Shown: piece after piece, positions 44,582 through 53,175 of the stretch | How positions within the stretch are numbered: the first letter of the stretch is position 1 | Layout of the letters: each line of letters begins with the position of its first letter | Source of the DNA: Myxococcales bacterium | GTDB taxonomy: Bacteria > Myxococcota_A > Polyangia > Nannocystales > Nannocystaceae | Reading direction: 5' to 3' | DNA: 64,000 nucleotides | Assembly: GCA_020633315.1 (NCBI GenBank) | Contig: JACKDV010000003.1 | Coordinates: forward strand, 62,001-126,000 | The notes under the pieces: generated by a model | Seen by the model: the letters and a program-made list of their open reading frames with translations, nothing else | Database searches by the model: none | Told to the model about the DNA's origin: nothing | Position numbers and translations under genes: made by a program

Positions 44582-45220
44582 ATGCGACGTTCTCTCCCGA
44601 CGTTCCTCTGCGTTGCGCTGTCGACCGGCCTCGCGGCCTGTGACCAATCCGTCGAAGGTCCCTCCACCGACGACGAGATGGCGCTCTACAACTTTCGTGC
44701 GGCCCACATCCCAGCCGTCCCCAACTACCCCGGCAACGGCGACCTCACCATGACCCGCGCCAGCAGCAGCAGCAGCAGCGGCGGGGGCGGCGATGTCGTC
44801 TTCGACTTCGACCTGATCAACAACGCCGTCTACCGCGACGATGGCTCGCTCGTCAGCGTCAAGACCGGTGACACCCTCAACGGCAACGACGGCAGCGTCT
44901 GCACCTTTGGCACCGCCGGCATCTTCGCCACCCTCTCGGCCGCCGACGGCAGCATCATGTACTCCGCCCTTGGGCCGTGGGTCTTCGACGGCGAGATCGA
45001 CCTGACCGGCCTCAACCCCATCCAGAGCTACCAGGTCCTGGTGTCGCAGCTTCTGGTGAGCTTCGACAACAGCGACGTGATCGACGACCTCCCCAACGTG
45101 GGACAGCTGATCGCCGAGTCCTCGACCAGCCTCAGCCTGGCCAGCTCGGAGCGCAAGCTGCTCATCACCGCAATGCTCGACGGAGCCTGCGGCGGCTCGC
45201 TGGTCTCCTCCGGCCTGTAG
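44582..45220 (+). CDS. Lipoprotein of unknown function with poly-Ser tract
   Basis: 212 aa, ATG 44582. Signal peptide with lipobox GLAACD (Cys 20). A run of six serines followed by glycines (about 60-70) is encoded by an AGC repeat. The remainder is beta-rich (DVVFDFDLINNAVYRDD, TLNGNDGSVCTFG, ALGPWVFDGEIDLTG), with two cysteines (about 102 and 204). No known family. Codon usage is less GC-biased than its neighbours. Ends 36 bp before a strong hairpin. Confidence 0.7.
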   Translation: MRRSLPTFLCVALSTGLAACDQSVEGPSTDDEMALYNFRAAHIPAVPNYPGNGDLTMTRASSSSSSGGGGDVVFDFDLINNAVYRDDGSLVSVKTGDTLNGNDGSVCTFGTAGIFATLSAADGSIMYSALGPWVFDGEIDLTGLNPIQSYQVLVSQLLVSFDNSDVIDDLPNVGQLIAESSTSLSLASSERKLLITAMLDGACGGSLVSSGL

Positions 45221-45256
45221 CCGACCCGGTCCCTCCCGCCGCTACGGCAAGCATCG

Positions 45257-45290
45257 AGGGGCGCCCACCACTTCGTGGTGTGGCGCCCCT
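45257..45290. terminator. Strong hairpin between convergent genes
   Basis: AGGGGCGCC-CACCAC (45257-45271) pairs with GTGGTG-(T)-GGCGCCCCT (45275-45290), with a 3-nt loop and one bulged T. It sits between the + strand lipoprotein and the - strand kinase, so it can serve both; no U-run. Confidence 0.65.
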
Positions 45291-45332
45291 GCTCGTGTGA
45301 GCCGCCGACCCCGTCGGGCTCCCGCCCGTGCC

Positions 45333-48323
45333 TCACGGGATCACGTGCTGACGAAGCCAGCGCTCGACGGCCTTGAGCTCGTCGGACTCCGGCACCCCCT
45401 TGAGGGTCGAGCGAGCCTGCCGGACCAGCGCCACCGCCTCGCCCCGGCTCCGCGTGGCCGGCCACAGCAGATCGGCCAGGATGATCCGCAGCGAGGTCGA
45501 CTCCTCCACGGGCACCGTCTTGACCGCCTCCCGCAGGACGTCGATGGCCACATCGGTGTTGCCGAGCGCCTGGTGCTGGGCCGCGAGCTCCTGCACCGCA
45601 TCGATCCCGGTCTCGGTGATCTTCCCGCTGTCCCGCTGCACGCTCCACGCCGTCTGACAGTGAACGATCGCGGCATCCTGCGCGCCGCGATCGATGTCCA
45701 GCAGGCAGTACTCGTAGTGGATCGAGGTCGCGAGCACCCCGCAGCTCCCCATCCCCTCGCAGGTCTCGATCGCCTCGTCGAAGCTCTTGGCGGCTCGAGC
45801 CCTCCGCCGCTGCGCCATCTCGGCGTCCCCCTCGAGCACGGCCGTCGACGCCCGCTTTCGCTGCAGGCTCCCGAGCAGATAGAGGGTCTTGGCCTTGAGC
45901 ACCAGGTCGGGCTCCTTCTGGGCGCGTAGGATGGACAGCACCTCGTCGTAGCGCTGCTCGGCGCGGTCGGGCGCATCGTTGCTGAGCTCCGCCTGGGCGA
46001 GCATCGCCATCGCCACCAGGGTTCGTGGGTGCCCATGCGGCATCGAGCGCTGGAGGATCTCCACCGCCCGCGCGCACTCCTTGGTCGCCGCCTCGAAGTC
46101 GCCGGACCTGAAGGCGTTCAGGCCCATGTTGTAGTGGATCCGACCGACCAGAGGATGGTTGGGGCCATAGATCTCCTCCATCGACTTGGCGGCCTCGCTC
46201 AGGGTGAGCCGCGCCTGCTGGACCATCCCGAGCTCGGCATACTGGGCGCCCACGTTGCTGAGCGCCCCCGCGACCTTGGGGTGGTCCTTGCCCAGCGCGG
46301 ACTCGTAGCTGTCCACCGCCCGCTTCATCGCCTCCAGCGCCTCTTCGTGGCGCCCGCTCTTGGACAGCACCGTGCCCACCGCCGAGGCGAATGCTCCCTC
46401 GAGCCGCTGATCGGCCGCGCGCTCCACCGCCAGCCGGGCCGGCAGCCGCAGCGCGAGGGCGGCCTCGACCTGGTCGAGCGCCTCGCCGTCGAGCACGATC
46501 AGCAGCGACCAGGCCTCGGCCTCCAGCGCCGGCTGCTCGGTCCGCACCGCGAGCTCGATCGCCTCGACGAGGAGCTCGCGCACCCCGCTGACGTCGGTGG
46601 ACTGATCGATCTGACGCTGCGCGTGGATCAGGGCCACCCGGGCCAGCAGCGGAGCGTGGCCCAGGGCGCGGGCCTTGGCCAGGGCGTCCTCGGCGTGCCC
46701 CAGCGCCTTCTCGAAGTCCCCCGTGTCCCGCATCGCCTTGGCCTGGGCCAGCAGCGACTCGATCTCGTCGGCCTCGGCCCGGCGCGCCGGATCGTCGATC
46801 GTCAGCCCGTGCCCCGCCGACATCGTGCGGCAGGCCTCCAGGTCGCCCAGGCTCTGCACCGCGTTGACGGCCTCCTCCACCACCTTGTCGTCGGGCTCGG
46901 TGAACACGTCGACCAGCGCCTGCATCTCGCCGCGGTGCCGGTCCAGGCAGGCCATGCGCACGTCCATCAGCTCGGCCGACTGATCGCCGCGCACGTTGGT
47001 CGCCTCGCACACGTCGGTGCGGATGTCGGCCCAGTCCTTGGTCCGCCGATCGAGCTCGGCCCGCACCCGCTCCCAGGCATCCTGGGCGAACGCACGCTCG
47101 GTGGCCGCGAAGGCCTCCTTGATCGTGGTCTTGCGGGCGTCGCTCCAGATCTCCTCCATCCGCTCCTCGGCCCCGCTGCACAGCTCGACGTCGGGGCTCA
47201 GCCCCTGCACCACGCCGTAGGCGGCCAGGCCCAGCATCACCACGCCACCGCCCGCGGCCAGGAAGCGACGCCGACGCTTGGCCGGGTCGGCCTGCAGCGC
47301 CGCGATCACGTGGTCCATCGAGGGGTAGCGGTTCTCGGGGCGGGGCTGCAGGGCCCGCAGCACCACGCGATGCACCCAGCCGGGCACGACGGTGTCCTTG
47401 GGCGGATCGTTGACCCGGCCCTCGGTCACCCGATCGATGAGCTCGTCGCGCGACTCGTCGGGGAACGGCAGGTAGCCATAGAGGGCCTCGAACAACGCCA
47501 CCCCGAAGCTGAACTGATCGGTCTCGGGGCCCACCGGCAGCCCCAGGAACTGCTCCGGGGCCATGTACGCCGGCGTCCCCACGGTGCGGCCCACCTGGGT
47601 GAGCTTGGTGTCCTGGGTGTTGCCGAGCATCTCGTCGAGCGGGCTGCCGTGCTCGCGCAGCCGCAGCCCCGGCTCGGCCTCGGCCTCCTCGACGGGCTCG
47701 CCCTCGTTGTCGTGATCGTGGTCGTGGCTCTTGGCCAGGCCGAAGTCCACCACCGTCACCCGGCCGTCCTTGCCCAGGAGCACGTTGGCCGGCTTGAAGT
47801 CGCGGTGGGTGATCCCGGCGGCATGTGCCGCGGCCAGGCCCCGCGCGGCATCGATGAACACCGACACCACCTCGCGCCACGGTCGCTCCGCCCGGATCAC
47901 CCACTGGTCCAGCGAGGTGCCGTCGACGTACTCCATGGCCATGTAGATCTGGCCCTCGTAGGTGTCGACGTCGTGGACGGTGATGATGTTGGGGTGGCTC
48001 AGCCGCGCCAGCGACTTGGCCTCGCGCACCAGTCGGAGCTGGCTGGTGGTGAGGCGATTGTCGCTGTCGCTGCTCTTGCGACGCAGCAGCTTGAGCGCGA
48101 TCTTGCGGTCGAGCTTGGGGTCCCAGGCGGTGCACACCACCCCCATGCCGCCCACGCCCAGCAGGTCGAGCACCGTGTAGCGACCGATGCGGGTCGGCAT
48201 GCCGCGCAGCGAGTCGGGCTCGGATCCGCCCCCGCCCTCGCTGGGATAGTCCACGGTCGGACGGTCCGTCTGGTACTCCGCCAGGCGCACGATGTCCCCG
48301 CTCGACCGCCGACCCCCCGCCAC
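45333..48323 (-). CDS. Large Ser/Thr protein kinase with TPR array
   Basis: About 996 aa from GTG 48323, just below an A/T-rich TAAT-like stretch at 48333-48338; the frame is open to 48410 and ATG 48200 is also possible. Kinase domain: VGGMGVVCTAWD loop, IALKLL, HRDFKPANVL, VVDFGLAK, VGTPAYMAPEQFLG, typical of myxobacterial Pkn kinases. A His/Asp-rich insert (HDHDHD) follows the DFG. A membrane helix (FLAAGGGVVMLGLAAYGVV) then leads to a long extracytoplasmic TPR region (for example PKVAGALSNVGAQYAELGM). Cell-surface sensing kinase by analogy; ligand unknown. Confidence 0.88.
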   Translation of the reverse strand: MAGGRRSSGDIVRLAEYQTDRPTVDYPSEGGGGSEPDSLRGMPTRIGRYTVLDLLGVGGMGVVCTAWDPKLDRKIALKLLRRKSSDSDNRLTTSQLRLVREAKSLARLSHPNIITVHDVDTYEGQIYMAMEYVDGTSLDQWVIRAERPWREVVSVFIDAARGLAAAHAAGITHRDFKPANVLLGKDGRVTVVDFGLAKSHDHDHDNEGEPVEEAEAEPGLRLREHGSPLDEMLGNTQDTKLTQVGRTVGTPAYMAPEQFLGLPVGPETDQFSFGVALFEALYGYLPFPDESRDELIDRVTEGRVNDPPKDTVVPGWVHRVVLRALQPRPENRYPSMDHVIAALQADPAKRRRRFLAAGGGVVMLGLAAYGVVQGLSPDVELCSGAEERMEEIWSDARKTTIKEAFAATERAFAQDAWERVRAELDRRTKDWADIRTDVCEATNVRGDQSAELMDVRMACLDRHRGEMQALVDVFTEPDDKVVEEAVNAVQSLGDLEACRTMSAGHGLTIDDPARRAEADEIESLLAQAKAMRDTGDFEKALGHAEDALAKARALGHAPLLARVALIHAQRQIDQSTDVSGVRELLVEAIELAVRTEQPALEAEAWSLLIVLDGEALDQVEAALALRLPARLAVERAADQRLEGAFASAVGTVLSKSGRHEEALEAMKRAVDSYESALGKDHPKVAGALSNVGAQYAELGMVQQARLTLSEAAKSMEEIYGPNHPLVGRIHYNMGLNAFRSGDFEAATKECARAVEILQRSMPHGHPRTLVAMAMLAQAELSNDAPDRAEQRYDEVLSILRAQKEPDLVLKAKTLYLLGSLQRKRASTAVLEGDAEMAQRRRARAAKSFDEAIETCEGMGSCGVLATSIHYEYCLLDIDRGAQDAAIVHCQTAWSVQRDSGKITETGIDAVQELAAQHQALGNTDVAIDVLREAVKTVPVEESTSLRIILADLLWPATRSRGEAVALVRQARSTLKGVPESDELKAVERWLRQHVIP

Positions 48324-48425
48324 GGTTCGACCATTATCCGAGAATTTCGTAGCGCGCGTCGACCTTTCGACGCCCCGCGACCGGCGCTCCTCGCCACCGC
48401 ACGGCCCCAAGGCCGGAAGCGCCCG

Positions 48426-49166
48426 TCAAAACCCTACTCGACGCATCACGAAGCGCGGCAGGCTCCGAATGACCAGCATGATGAGCCCCCAGATCCGCGG
48501 CGCATAGACCACCGGTCGGGCGCGGTCGATGGCGGCCAGCGCCCTCGCGGCCACCGGCTCCGGGTCGGCGGCAAAGGGCGGCTCGGGCAGCCCTGCCGTC
48601 ATCGAGGTCCGCACGAAGCCGGGCTTGATGCACACGGTCCGCAGACCACGGGCGTGCTCGCGATGGTCGAGGCCCTCCAGGTAGCGCGTGAGCCCGGCCT
48701 TGCTCGCGCCGTAGAGCACCACCGGCTTGCGCCCGCGCTCGCCCGCCACCGACGAGAACACGCACAGCACGCCACCGCCCCGCGCCAGCAGGCGCGCCTT
48801 GGCGTGCTCGCAGAACACCACCGTGTGCGCGAAGTTCACGGTGAGCAGCCGACGGGTGAGCTCCAGATCCGCCTCGAGCTGGTCCTGGGTGGCGAACATC
48901 CCCGCCGTCACCACCACCGCATCCAGGCCCCCCAGCGCCTCCTCGGCCGCGGCCAGGGCGGGCTCGAAGGTCTCGGGCTGCTCCAGGTCGCAGGGCGCAT
49001 GGCCCACCGAGACCCCCGCCCCGCCCCGCACCTCGAGATCGCGAGCGCTGCGGCTCAGGTCCTCGGCATCCCGTCCCAGCAAGAACACGGAATCGCCCCG
49101 CGCCACCATGCGCCGGGCCAGCGTCCGTCCGATGCCCCTGGTCGCTCCCAGTAGCGCGGCCTTCAT
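48426..49166 (-). CDS. Short-chain dehydrogenase/reductase
   Basis: 246 aa. Rossmann NAD(P) motif LLGATRGIGRTLA (TGxxxGIG variant), VVVTAGM in the NNAG position, catalytic Ser in VFSSVAGERG and the YGASKAG Tyr-Lys pair. C-terminal hydrophobic segment (IWGLIMLVIRSLP) resembles SDRs that act on lipid-linked substrates such as the decaprenylphosphoryl-ketoribose reductases, but that is only suggestive. Substrate unknown. It lies 34 bp after the MscS gene on the same strand. Confidence 0.9.
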   Translation of the reverse strand: MKAALLGATRGIGRTLARRMVARGDSVFLLGRDAEDLSRSARDLEVRGGAGVSVGHAPCDLEQPETFEPALAAAEEALGGLDAVVVTAGMFATQDQLEADLELTRRLLTVNFAHTVVFCEHAKARLLARGGGVLCVFSSVAGERGRKPVVLYGASKAGLTRYLEGLDHREHARGLRTVCIKPGFVRTSMTAGLPEPPFAADPEPVAARALAAIDRARPVVYAPRIWGLIMLVIRSLPRFVMRRVGF

Positions 49167-49200
49167 GGCCGCGGAGCATACGCCAAGCCGAGGGCCCCGG

Positions 49201-50316
49201 TCAGAGCGGAGTCTGGCGCAGCATGGCCGGGGGCGCGCCCGGGGGCTGCGCCCCCACCAGGTGCAGCGTACGCGTGGGGAAGGCGATCTGCAGGCCGAGC
49301 TGGGCCATCGCGTCCATCACCGCCAGCAGGAAGTCCTCGCGCACCTGCATGTACTCGGCCCAGTTGGTGGTGCGGGTGAACAGGTAGCAGAAGATGTTGA
49401 GGCTCGACTCGGCCATCTCGTGGAAGTTCACGAGATAGAAGTCGTGGTGGAAGCGCTCGTCGCTGGCGATGATCTCGCGGATCGCCGCCACCGCGGCGCG
49501 CATCTGCTCGGGCTTGGTGTCGTAGGTCAGGCCCACCTCGAGCTTGATCCGGCGCTTCTTCATGCGCGACCAGTTCTGGATCTCGGTGACCGTCATCTTG
49601 GAGTTGGGCACCGTGATCAGGCTGTTGGCGAAGGTGCGGATGCGGGTGGTGCGGAGGTCCACCTCCTCCACCGTGCCCTCCACCCCGTCGATCTCCACCC
49701 AGTCGCCCACCTGGAACGGGCGATCGACGAACACCACCAGCGAGCCGAAGAAGTTGGCGATGGTGTCCTTGGAGGCGAAGGCGATGGCGGCGGTGCCGAT
49801 GCCCAGGCCGGCCAGCAGCGAGCCCACCGAGTAGCCCAGGTTCTGCAGGATCATCACCCCGCCCACGCACACCAGCACCACCTTGGCGGTCTTGCGCACG
49901 ATGGGGACGAGCTGGTCGTCGAAGGTGTCCTCGGTGCCCGAGGCCCGCTTGGCCCACAGCGCCGAGGCCTCGCCGATGATCCGCACCCCGAGCCAGGTGG
50001 CCAGGGCCACGGTGGTGGCCAGGTAGAGGTTGCCCACCAGGCCCTGCAGCGCCGCGGCCTCGCCCCGCGACAGCAGCAGCTCGAGCGCCCCCCACAGGCC
50101 CGCCAGGCGCAGCGCCCACACCAGCGGCAGCGAGGCGGCGTCGACGGCCGCGTGGCGCAGGGTGTTGGGCGGAAGGCGCTGCAGCAGCCGCTTCAGCGCC
50201 ACCTGGGCGATCCGGCCGGCCACGAGCCCCGCGAGCCCGGCCAGCAGCGCCAGCCCCAGGTCGCGGATCAGCGTGCTCCCGGGCGTCAGCCCCAGCATTT
50301 CGTCGAGCGAGTCCAT
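49201..50316 (-). CDS. MscS-family mechanosensitive channel
   Basis: 371 aa from ATG 50316 (MDSLDEM); ATG 50331 is also possible. Four or so N-terminal helices (about 18-40, 60-80, 90-110, 140-160), the pore helix SLLAGLGIGTAAIAFASKD, the conserved NFFGSL, and the beta domain VGDWVEIDGVEGTVEEV. The C-terminal vestibule starts near TTRIRTFANS. Opens under membrane tension to release solutes. Probably an operon with the SDR gene. Confidence 0.95.
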   Translation of the reverse strand: MDSLDEMLGLTPGSTLIRDLGLALLAGLAGLVAGRIAQVALKRLLQRLPPNTLRHAAVDAASLPLVWALRLAGLWGALELLLSRGEAAALQGLVGNLYLATTVALATWLGVRIIGEASALWAKRASGTEDTFDDQLVPIVRKTAKVVLVCVGGVMILQNLGYSVGSLLAGLGIGTAAIAFASKDTIANFFGSLVVFVDRPFQVGDWVEIDGVEGTVEEVDLRTTRIRTFANSLITVPNSKMTVTEIQNWSRMKKRRIKLEVGLTYDTKPEQMRAAVAAIREIIASDERFHHDFYLVNFHEMAESSLNIFCYLFTRTTNWAEYMQVREDFLLAVMDAMAQLGLQIAFPTRTLHLVGAQPPGAPPAMLRQTPL

Positions 50317-50360
50317 GGGCGGGCGGACCATACCGTCCGAGCGGCACGCGGCCAATCGGG

Positions 50361-51725
50361 CTACTGGCCGACCACGGCGAGACGACGCACGCTGCGGGGC
50401 ACGCCGGCGGGACCGCGCTCGAAGAAGAACTGCTTCTCCCCGAAGGCGGGCACCAGATCGCCGAGCCAGGTGGCGTCGGGATCGGCCTTGGCGAAGAACG
50501 GGCGCCGCACCCACGAGGGATCGCGAGCCTGGAGGAATTGCAGGCACAGCACCTGCTCACCGCGCACCTCGGCCACGCCGTCGACCAGCACCTTGCCGGG
50601 GAAGGCCGACATCGAGGGCCCCCGCACGGTGCGGGCCAGGCCCGAGACCTGGCGGTAGGCCTCGCGGAAGGTCTCCCACGCGCGCACCAGCGGCATCTCG
50701 AAGTAGTGCTTGGGGCCCGTGTCGCGCTCCACGAACATGTAGTACGGCACGGCCCCCAGCCGCACGCCGGTGCGCCACAGCTGGGCCCACGCCTCGGGAT
50801 CGTCGTTGACGTGGCGGATGAGCGGCGACTGCATGCGCAGCTCGGCCCCCGTCGAGCGGATCCGTCGGACCGCCTCCTGGGCCATGGGCGTCTCGAGCTC
50901 CACCGGGTGGCTGTAGTGCCCCATCACGGCCAGGTGGCGCCCCGAGGCCACCACCCGCTCGAACAGGCGCAGCAGCTCGTCGGCGTCGGGGTCGGTCACG
51001 TAGCGCTGCGGCCAGTAGGCCACCGACTTGGTGCCCAGGCGGATGTCCTGCACGTGGGCCAGCTCGTCGCTCAGCAGCGGCTCGATGATGGTGCGCAGCG
51101 CCTTGGTCCGCATCACCAGCGGATCGCCCCCCGTGATCAGCACGTCGCTGACCTCGGGGTGCACGGCGAGGTAGTCGACCAGATCGCGGGTGGAGGGGGA
51201 CTGGAACTTGATCTCGTCCATGCCCACGAACTGCGCCCAGCGAAAGCAGAAGGTGCAGTAGGCATGGCAGGTCTGGCCCTGGCTGGGGAACAGCAGCACC
51301 GTCTCGCGATACTTGTGCTGCATGCCGGGCAGGCGCCGCCCGTCGAGCTGCGGCACGTTGTGGGTGAGCTGCCCCGCCGGGTGCGGGTTGAGGCGCAGGC
51401 GGATGCGATCGGCCGTGGCCCTCAGCTCGGCCTTGCCGGCCCCCGCGCGCAGCAGCCGAGCCATGGCGGCGTAGTCCTCGGGCTTGAGCATCCCGGGCTG
51501 CACGAAGGTGAGCTGGTAGATCGGGTCCTCGGGCACGCGCTCCCAGTCGATGAGCTCCCGCATCACGTACTCGTTGGTGCGAAACGGGAGCACCGCCGAC
51601 ACCACCATGATCGCCTCCTGCAGCTCGCGCGGGACGAGCTCCCACTGGGGCGTGCGCGTGACGGTGGAGCGAGTGACGGCGCGGTAGCGCTGGGGCTCGG
51701 CGAGATCGTTGGCCGCGTGGTGCAA
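50361..51725 (-). CDS. KamA-family radical SAM aminomutase-like enzyme
   Basis: 454 aa. Start chosen at TTG 51725 because GGAAGG lies 6 nt upstream (51732-51737) and the frame before it is not family-like. N-terminal TPQWELVPRELQEAI matches the lysine 2,3-aminomutase family; the radical SAM cluster is C153-x3-C157-x2-C160 (CHAYCTFC); PLP is expected to bind a C-terminal lysine (FPGKVLVDG region). Isomerises an amino acid by moving its alpha-amino group; lysine or glutamate are candidates. Stands alone; no partner gene beside it. Confidence 0.88.
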   Translation of the reverse strand: MHHAANDLAEPQRYRAVTRSTVTRTPQWELVPRELQEAIMVVSAVLPFRTNEYVMRELIDWERVPEDPIYQLTFVQPGMLKPEDYAAMARLLRAGAGKAELRATADRIRLRLNPHPAGQLTHNVPQLDGRRLPGMQHKYRETVLLFPSQGQTCHAYCTFCFRWAQFVGMDEIKFQSPSTRDLVDYLAVHPEVSDVLITGGDPLVMRTKALRTIIEPLLSDELAHVQDIRLGTKSVAYWPQRYVTDPDADELLRLFERVVASGRHLAVMGHYSHPVELETPMAQEAVRRIRSTGAELRMQSPLIRHVNDDPEAWAQLWRTGVRLGAVPYYMFVERDTGPKHYFEMPLVRAWETFREAYRQVSGLARTVRGPSMSAFPGKVLVDGVAEVRGEQVLCLQFLQARDPSWVRRPFFAKADPDATWLGDLVPAFGEKQFFFERGPAGVPRSVRRLAVVGQ

Positions 51726-51731
51726 TGGATG

Positions 51732-51737
51732 CCTTCC
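51732..51737 (-). promoter_or_regulatory. Shine-Dalgarno site deciding the KamA TTG start
   Basis: GGAAGG on the - strand, 6 nt before the TTG at 51725. It is one of the clearest ribosome binding sites in the window and rescues a non-ATG start that keeps the family's N-terminal motif. Confidence 0.6.
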
Positions 51738-52100
51738 CTTCCGCGCGCAAGCGCGGAGCGGGGCGCCGGTGACCGCGAGGGCCGGTGACGCTTGGGTCTC
51801 GGGTTGGTGAGCACCACCGAGAGCTCGCGGCGGCACTGTTGGATGGAGCGCCTGAGGCGCAAGACTCCGCCACCACGCTCTACGGGCCCCTCCCGCTGGA
51901 GGAGCCCTTGGCTCGGCGAAGGAACCGTACCCAGGGCGAGGATCGGCCCACCGAGATGGTCGGGCAAACGAGCGCGAGAATCAAGCGCGTTTCCCCGCGG
52001 GCGGGGCGCTCGGCCTCACAATCAGCGCCTCACCGCGAGGCTCGGGCCGCGAGACACCGAGAGGTTGCCGGTGGTGCGAGGCCCGGCCCAGCATTGCGGC
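51738..52100. other. Intergenic region, nothing recognised
   Basis: About 360 bp between the KamA-family gene and the decayed reductase-like gene. I see no gene, tRNA or repeat; the short ORFs here are composition artefacts. It presumably holds the KamA promoter. Confidence 0.5.
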
Positions 52101-52437
52101 ATGCCCGATGCTCCACGCGTGCTGCTCGTCTCCGGATCGGCGCACCCGGACGGCCCGGTGAGCGCGGTGCTCGAGCATGCGATCGCCGTGGCCGGCGAGG
52201 CCGAGGCCTCGCTGCGCGTGCACGACCTGGCCGTGCTGCCCTGCCGCTGGTGGAGACCGATCACCTCGAGCAGGCGTCGCTGCCCGCGGTGGTGAAGGTG
52301 CGAGCCGACGCCGCCTGGGCGCAGGTCTTCGTGCTGGTGCCCCCCGCTCGCGCCCGTGGTGGGGGCCGCCTTCGCGCAGGCCCGCGCCCAGGGGACCGGC
52401 GTCGGGGGTGGCCGGCCTGCACCTGGACGACGCCTGA
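52101..52437 (+). pseudogene. Decayed NADPH-dependent FMN reductase-like gene
   Basis: Starts MPDAPRVLLVSGSAHPDGPV, matching the flavin-phosphate-binding N-terminus of the NADPH-dependent FMN reductase/flavodoxin-like family, and continues to about 52249. The frame then meets a stop, but homologous-looking sequence (LVETDHLEQASLPAVVKV, AAWAQVFVLVPP) continues in another frame, and a third frame carries VVGAAFAQARAQG. The central PEYNGSYPGxLKNxxD segment is missing. I read this as frameshifts plus a deletion; a sequencing error could explain one shift but not the missing core. Confidence 0.55.
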
Positions 52438-52473
52438 GGGCCCGCGCGCCGGGTTTTCTGCGATGATGGGGGC

Positions 52474-53172
52474 ATGGCTCGCATCCTCCGGGTGTCGTGC
52501 GTGCTGCTGCTGGCGGGGGCCTGTGGCTCCGATCCGCCGCCGAGCACCGACGACACCAGCACCAGCACCGGCCCCCCCGATCCCGGCACCAGCTCCGGCA
52601 GCGACGGCGGCACGACCATGGCGGTCACCACCATGCCGCCGCCCGACGACACCACCTACGGGGCGGGCTGCGGGCCCAACCCCTGCGCCGCCTGCCCGCC
52701 CGGCTGCGAGAGCTACGACCTGTGCATCGCCAGCGAGTGGAGCTGCGACTGCATCTGCGAGGCGACCGGCACCACCGGCCCCGACGCATGCGACTCGCTC
52801 GACGTGGCGCTCACCCTGTGGCTCGAGGAGAGCCTCAACCTCCCGATGGACTGCGGCACGGTGGGCGAGGCCGACGACGCCGCGGCGTGGCAGGCCATGC
52901 ACGACTGCGTGGTGGCGCTGGCCGCCGGCGGGTCCTTCCGGGCGAGCTGGTCCACCCCCTCGGCCGCGCCCGCGCCCTGGGAATTCGGCGCGGCGGGCCG
53001 CTTCACCACCGAGCACCAGCTCGTGTGGTACGAGCTCTCCGGCGTCTTCACCCTCAGCGAGCGCCCCTGCGACCAGCTCGTGGCCACCCCCGACTGCGCG
53101 GTCGAGGTGGGGCAGGCCTGCCTGAGCTGCGAGGGCCGCGGCGAGGGCGTGGTGCTCTGCACCGACGAGTGA
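52474..53172 (+). CDS. Cysteine-rich lipoprotein
   Basis: 232 aa. Lipobox LLAGAC (Cys 17), then a Thr/Ser/Gly/Pro tether. Next comes a cysteine-dense block (CGPNPCAACPPGCESYDLC, then CDCICEATG, about 65-100) and four or more further cysteines to the C-terminus (CEGRGEGVVLC). Probably disulfide-stabilised and surface-exposed. No family recognised. Convergent with the VCBS lipoprotein; stops are 3 bp apart. Confidence 0.75.
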   Translation: MARILRVSCVLLLAGACGSDPPPSTDDTSTSTGPPDPGTSSGSDGGTTMAVTTMPPPDDTTYGAGCGPNPCAACPPGCESYDLCIASEWSCDCICEATGTTGPDACDSLDVALTLWLEESLNLPMDCGTVGEADDAAAWQAMHDCVVALAAGGSFRASWSTPSAAPAPWEFGAAGRFTTEHQLVWYELSGVFTLSERPCDQLVATPDCAVEVGQACLSCEGRGEGVVLCTDE

Positions 53173-53175
53173 GGC

